Shown here: one piece after another, positions 13,648-16,596 of the stretch | How the letters are laid out: every line of letters starts with the position of its first letter | Numbering within the stretch: the first letter of the stretch is position 1 | Assembly (NCBI GenBank): GCA_902462495.1 | Contig: CABQCC010000030.1 | Coordinates: forward strand, 1-16,596 | Source: an uncultured Eubacterium sp. | GTDB taxonomy: Bacteria > Bacillota > Clostridia > Oscillospirales > Acutalibacteraceae | Direction: 5' to 3' | DNA: 16,596 nt | The notes under the pieces: model-generated | What the model saw: the letters and a program-made list of their open reading frames with translations, nothing else | Told to the model about the DNA's origin: nothing | The model's database searches: none | Translations under genes and position numbers: made by a program

Positions 13648-13672
13648 CCTACGGTAAAAATACAGCAATAAT

Positions 13673-14431
13673 TTATTTTAAAAATTCAAAAAATCTTTTT
13701 TGTTTTGCAATTCGGGTGGTTTCGTCCGCTGAACTGTCAAAAAATTCAATGTTTCCGGGTGCTTGTGATGATGACAAAAGGTCATCTTTTGCAAGCACTC
13801 TTTTTAGTTGCTTCGACACGCCCACAGAGCCGTCAAAAAATTTTACATCACCCAAAACGGCGCTGATTTCGTCTTTTATCAGTGGATAATGAGTGCAACC
13901 GAGCACGACATTGTCAATCAGTCCGACATAATCCGAAAGTGCTTCTTTCAGATATGCCTTAATTTTTTCCTTATTGCCCTGTTCGATAATATCCGCAAGA
14001 CCGACGCACGGCATAAGCGCAGTATTTTCGTTATAATACTTATAAAAAAGTCTGTGGAATTTTTCGCTTTCGATAGTGCCCTTTGTTGCCATAACAAGGG
14101 TTGCACCGTCGGGATTGAGGTCGTGCACCATTTTGTAGGCAGGCTCAATTGCAATAATCGGCAGGCTGTATTTTTCTCTCAAAAAGCTTGCCGCCTTTGC
14201 AGAAGCGGTGTTGCACGCAAGAACAACCGCCTTGCATTTTTTTTGAAGCATAAGGCTCACGATTTCATCACATCTTGCAATGATTTCCTCGTCCGTTTTG
14301 TCGCCGTACGGATTGTGCGCCGAGTCGCTGAAAAAGAAATAATTTTCGTTTGGCAGGAGCTTGACCGATTCTCTCAAAACGGTCACTCCGCCTATTCCCG
14401 AATCTAAAAATCCGATTGGATTATTGTTCAT
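13673..14431 (-). CDS. murI: Glutamate racemase
   Basis: Converts L- to D-glutamate for peptidoglycan in the cytoplasm, without a cofactor, using two cysteines. The 252-residue protein has the N-terminal IGFLDSGIGGVTVLRE with Asp10 and Ser11, FSDSAHNPYGDK (about 34-45), first catalytic Cys73 in LACNTASA, second catalytic Cys179 and His181 in LGCTHYPL, and AIEPA (about 94-98). All key residues are present and the length is normal (about 250-270). GAAGG stands before ATG 14431. It is transcribed away from the symporter gene from a promoter at 14471-14499. No clear terminator follows the stop; the hairpins at 13596-13647 lie downstream. Confidence 0.96.
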   Translation of the reverse strand: MNNNPIGFLDSGIGGVTVLRESVKLLPNENYFFFSDSAHNPYGDKTDEEIIARCDEIVSLMLQKKCKAVVLACNTASAKAASFLREKYSLPIIAIEPAYKMVHDLNPDGATLVMATKGTIESEKFHRLFYKYYNENTALMPCVGLADIIEQGNKEKIKAYLKEALSDYVGLIDNVVLGCTHYPLIKDEISAVLGDVKFFDGSVGVSKQLKRVLAKDDLLSSSQAPGNIEFFDSSADETTRIAKQKRFFEFLK

Positions 14432-14470
14432 TTTTACGCCTTCTTTGACAATTTATCTTTGCTGAATATG

Positions 14471-14499
14471 ATAATATCACATACAAAATGATTTTTCAA
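14471..14499 (-). promoter_or_regulatory. Promoter of murI
   Basis: On the minus strand TTGAAA (14499-14494), 17 bp, TATTAT (14476-14471). Confidence 0.65.
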
Positions 14500-14511
14500 T
14501 GTTCAAAATAT

Positions 14512-14540
14512 TTGCATTATTATACTATTTATGATATAAT
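14512..14540 (+). promoter_or_regulatory. Promoter of the symporter-regulator pair
   Basis: TTGCAT (14512-14517), 17 bp, TATAAT (14535-14540). Expected start near 14547, ~37 bases before the chosen ATG. It also rules out the upstream ATG at 14488, which precedes the promoter. Confidence 0.75.
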
Positions 14541-14583
14541 TTTATGGTATATTTTTAAATCATATAAATGGAGGACAGTATTT

Positions 14584-16110
14584 ATGACATCAGCACAAGT
14601 GTGTATAATGATTTCTATCGTGGTATATTTACTCAGCGTACTGTTGATAGGCATTGTGTATGCAAAAAAGACAAAAAATGTAGGCGACTTTTATCTCGGA
14701 GGAAGAAAGCTCGGTCCTATCGTTACTGCAATGAGCGCCGAGGCATCGGATATGAGCAGTTACTTGCTTATGGGCTTGCCGGGACTTGCATATCTTTCGG
14801 GTTGTGCAGAAGTTGGCTGGACTGTTATCGGTCTTGCAGTAGGTACTTATCTCAACTGGCTCATCGTTGCAAAAAAACTTCGTAACTATTCGGCACACAT
14901 CGGTGCAATCACAATTCCCGATTATTTTTCATTGAGATACAAGGACGACAAGAAAATCCTTATGGCTCTTGCGGCTTTGATTATCATCATTTTCTTTGTT
15001 CCTTACACAGCTTCGGGCTTCAGCGCCTGCGGAAAACTCTTTGGCACATTGTTTGGCATTGACTACCACATTGCAATGGTTGTGTCGGCAATCATCATTG
15101 TCGGCTACACTTCACTCGGTGGATTTAATGCTGCTTCCGTAACCGACCTTATTCAATCAATCATTATGACAATTGCACTTATAATCGTACTTATTTTCGG
15201 TGTTTCAAAGGCAGGCGGTATTGACGCAGTTATGAACAACGCACACCAGCTCAATGGCTATCTCGACCTGTTCGCCGTGCACCACGACGAGGGCAACACA
15301 TCAACGGCATTCAGCGCAATAAGCGTTGTTTCAACTCTCGCTTGGGGACTCGGCTACTTCGGTATGCCTCACATTCTCCTCAGATTTATGGCTATCGAAA
15401 ACCCTAACAAAATCAAGATTTCCCGCCGTGTTGCTTCTGTTTGGGTTGTAATTTCTATGTTCATCGCAATCGCAATCGGCGTTGTCGGCAGAGGAATGGT
15501 TGCAAACGGTGCAATCGAGCACTTCAAGGACAGCGAAACAATCATCATTCAAATTTCAAACGCATTGAGCCAAGAGGGCATTGTTCCGGCTCTTATCGCA
15601 GGCGTTATCCTTGCAGGTATCCTTGCTTCAACAATGTCAACTTCGGACAGTCAGCTTTTGGCTGCTTCGTCATCGGCAAGCGAAAATCTCCTCGGCGGTC
15701 TTTTCAAACTTGACCTTTCGGAAACCGCAAAAATGGTTGTTGCAAGACTCACTCTTGTCATCATTTCAGTTATCGGCGTTGTAATCGCTTGGGATTCAAA
15801 CAGTTCCGTATTCGGCATTGTTTCGTTTGCTTGGGCAGGCTTCGGCGCTGCGTTTGGTCCTGTTGTTCTTCTTTCGCTTTTCTGGAAGCGTTCAAACAAA
15901 TACGGTGCAATCGCAGGTATCTTTGCAGGCGGTGCAATGGTATTCCTTTGGAAGTTTGTCATTGCGGGGCTTTCACCGATTTTCAACATCTACGAACTCT
16001 TGCCGGCATTCCTTACAGGTCTTGCGGTGAACGTGATTGTTTCACTTTGCACAAAAGCTCCTGACGAGGACATTGTTAAAGCATTTGAAGAAGTTAAAAA
16101 AATCAAGTAA
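14584..16110 (+). CDS. putP: Sodium/solute symporter of the SSS (SLC5) family, PutP type
   Basis: A 508-residue inner-membrane transporter with about 13 hydrophobic helices. It is closest by eye to the Na+/proline symporter PutP: ATMSAEASDMSSYLLMGLPG-type block (here TAMSAEASDMSSYLLMGLPG, 48-67), with Asp56 and Ser58 at the places of the E. coli Na+ ligands Asp55 and Ser57. Ser352 and Thr353 in STMSTSDSQLL match the second pair (Ser340/Thr341 in E. coli). Other typical blocks are FYLGGRKLGP, SLGGFNAASVTDLIQ and WGLGYFGMPHILLRFMAI. Proline is the probable substrate, but related amino-acid symporters share these motifs. Start 14584 is chosen because GGAGGAC precedes it and the promoter lies between it and the earlier in-frame ATG 14488. 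No terminator follows, and the DtxR-type gene comes 25 bp later. Confidence 0.9.
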   Translation: MTSAQVCIMISIVVYLLSVLLIGIVYAKKTKNVGDFYLGGRKLGPIVTAMSAEASDMSSYLLMGLPGLAYLSGCAEVGWTVIGLAVGTYLNWLIVAKKLRNYSAHIGAITIPDYFSLRYKDDKKILMALAALIIIIFFVPYTASGFSACGKLFGTLFGIDYHIAMVVSAIIIVGYTSLGGFNAASVTDLIQSIIMTIALIIVLIFGVSKAGGIDAVMNNAHQLNGYLDLFAVHHDEGNTSTAFSAISVVSTLAWGLGYFGMPHILLRFMAIENPNKIKISRRVASVWVVISMFIAIAIGVVGRGMVANGAIEHFKDSETIIIQISNALSQEGIVPALIAGVILAGILASTMSTSDSQLLAASSSASENLLGGLFKLDLSETAKMVVARLTLVIISVIGVVIAWDSNSSVFGIVSFAWAGFGAAFGPVVLLSLFWKRSNKYGAIAGIFAGGAMVFLWKFVIAGLSPIFNIYELLPAFLTGLAVNVIVSLCTKAPDEDIVKAFEEVKKIK

Positions 16111-16135
16111 TTTTCACAAAAAAGGGGTGTAAAAA

Positions 16136-16501
16136 TTGCACGAATCAGGCGAAATGTATCTTGAAACGATATATGTTTTGTATCAAAAACAGCAGAATGT
16201 TCGTTCCATTGATGTGGCGGAGGAAATGGGATTTTCAAAACCGAGCGTGAGCAGAGGCGTGAGCATTCTCAAGCGTGACGGTTATTTGACCGTTGACGAC
16301 AAAGGTTATCTTGAACTCACAGACGCAGGCACCGACCTTGCAATGAAAATCTATGAGCGTCACACAATCCTCACCAAAACACTTGTTTTGCTTGGTGTTG
16401 ACGAGGAAACAGCAGCACAGGACGCTTGCAAAATGGAGCATGTCATTTCCGACAAAACCTTGGAGGCGTTCAAGGAACACCTCAACGAACATGTAAAATA
16501 A
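16136..16501 (+). CDS. Short DtxR/MntR-family metal-dependent regulator
   Basis: A 121-residue DNA-binding protein: an N-terminal winged helix (NVRSIDVAEEMGFSKPSVSRG, about 21-41, then LKRDGYLTVDDKGYLELT) and a metal-binding dimerisation domain. The predicted ligands are Met7, Glu10, His76, Cys98, Glu101 and His102 (MHESGEMYLE, YERHTIL, DACKMEH). Met and Cys at the first and fourth places match iron-sensing DtxR/IdeR, not manganese-sensing MntR, which has Asp and Glu there. The C-terminal SH3-like domain of DtxR is missing, so the length is closer to MntR. The start is TTG 16136, placed by AAAGGGGTG just upstream; no ATG fits. It lies 25 bp after the symporter and is probably co-transcribed, though a functional link to the symporter is not obvious. 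Confidence 0.88.
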   Translation: MHESGEMYLETIYVLYQKQQNVRSIDVAEEMGFSKPSVSRGVSILKRDGYLTVDDKGYLELTDAGTDLAMKIYERHTILTKTLVLLGVDEETAAQDACKMEHVISDKTLEAFKEHLNEHVK

Positions 16502-16512
16502 TAACCAATCAC

Positions 16513-16543
16513 GGCTCTCCTTGTTATATAATCAAGGGGAGCC
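16513..16543 (+). terminator. Terminator after the DtxR-type gene
   Basis: An 11-bp stem (16513-16523 with 16533-16543, one G-T pair) and a 9-base loop. The tail is AAATTTATTT, a weak U-run, so termination may be partial. Confidence 0.6.
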
Positions 16544-16565
16544 AAATTTATTTACAAATTATATA

Positions 16566-16594
16566 TTGTTTTTTAGAATAATATAATATATAAT
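16566..16594 (+). promoter_or_regulatory. Possible promoter for a gene beyond the window
   Basis: TTGTTT (16566-16571), 17 bp, TATAAT (16589-16594). The whole end of the window is AT-rich, so chance matches are likely. Confidence 0.3.
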
Positions 16595-16596
16595 AA

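Noticed and set aside
14488..14583. Upstream ATG giving the symporter 32 extra residues
   Set aside because: A TTGCAT-17-TATAAT promoter lies between this ATG and the start at 14584, which has its own ribosome site. The extra residues do not resemble the family.
1..16596. CRISPR array, IS element, toxin-antitoxin pair or phage genes
   Set aside because: No regularly spaced repeats, transposase, integrase or phage-like proteins were seen on either strand.

Overview
The window looks like chromosome of a low-GC Bacillota, class Clostridia, most likely a gut-type Oscillospirales/Ruminococcaceae relative. The grounds are: the gene order SRP RNA-dnaX-ybaB-recR, as in Bacillota; strong AGGAGG-type ribosome binding sites; sigma-A style TTGACA/TATAAT promoters; a PASTA-domain membrane protein; and family-level sequence character. 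The genus call is inference. Genes are tightly packed, and the tRNA encodes its CCA. I see no phage, IS or CRISPR gene.

Layout. 1-338: the 3' end of a CorA-type Mg2+ channel gene and a terminator. 339-912: the tmRNA gene ssrA (minus strand). A second copy of its last 21 bases plus two flanking bases lies about 150 bp beyond its 3' end, which is a possible integration footprint. 934-4309 (minus strand): one apparent transcription unit starting from a very good promoter and running SRP RNA (ffs), dnaX, ybaB/ebfC, recR, smpB, ssrA. It joins protein targeting, replication/repair and ribosome rescue. 4319-4956: a flavin reductase-like enzyme. 4954-7954: two cell-surface genes, a secreted protein with two Fn3-like domains and a single-pass membrane protein (zinc ribbon, degenerate kinase domain, transmembrane helix, two PASTA domains). 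7951-8646: a RadC-family JAB/MPN protein. 8853-8928: tRNA-Asn(GTT). 9083-10075: a YghZ-type aldo/keto reductase, convergent with a membrane-anchored alpha/beta hydrolase (10294-11262) and sharing a bidirectional terminator. 11598-13371: citrate synthase and a MarR regulator, one base apart. 13384-13672: a hairpin-rich intergenic stretch. 13673-14431: glutamate racemase murI (minus), divergent from a PutP-type sodium/solute symporter (14584-16110), which is followed closely by a short DtxR-family metalloregulator.

Most worth a second look: (1) the zinc-ribbon PASTA protein, whose kinase domain has lost the ATP lysine, the HRD aspartate and the DFG aspartate, so it reads as a wall-sensing pseudokinase; (2) the neighbouring secreted Fn3 protein, whose promoter carries an exact match to the WalR/YycF box and whose best-placed start codon appears to be a non-standard ATC; (3) the unusual tmRNA degradation tag ending LKAA; (4) the repeat of the tmRNA 3' end; (5) the DtxR-like protein with Met and Cys metal ligands, as in iron-sensing DtxR, but no C-terminal domain. 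All family calls rest on reading motifs by eye. No database search was run.
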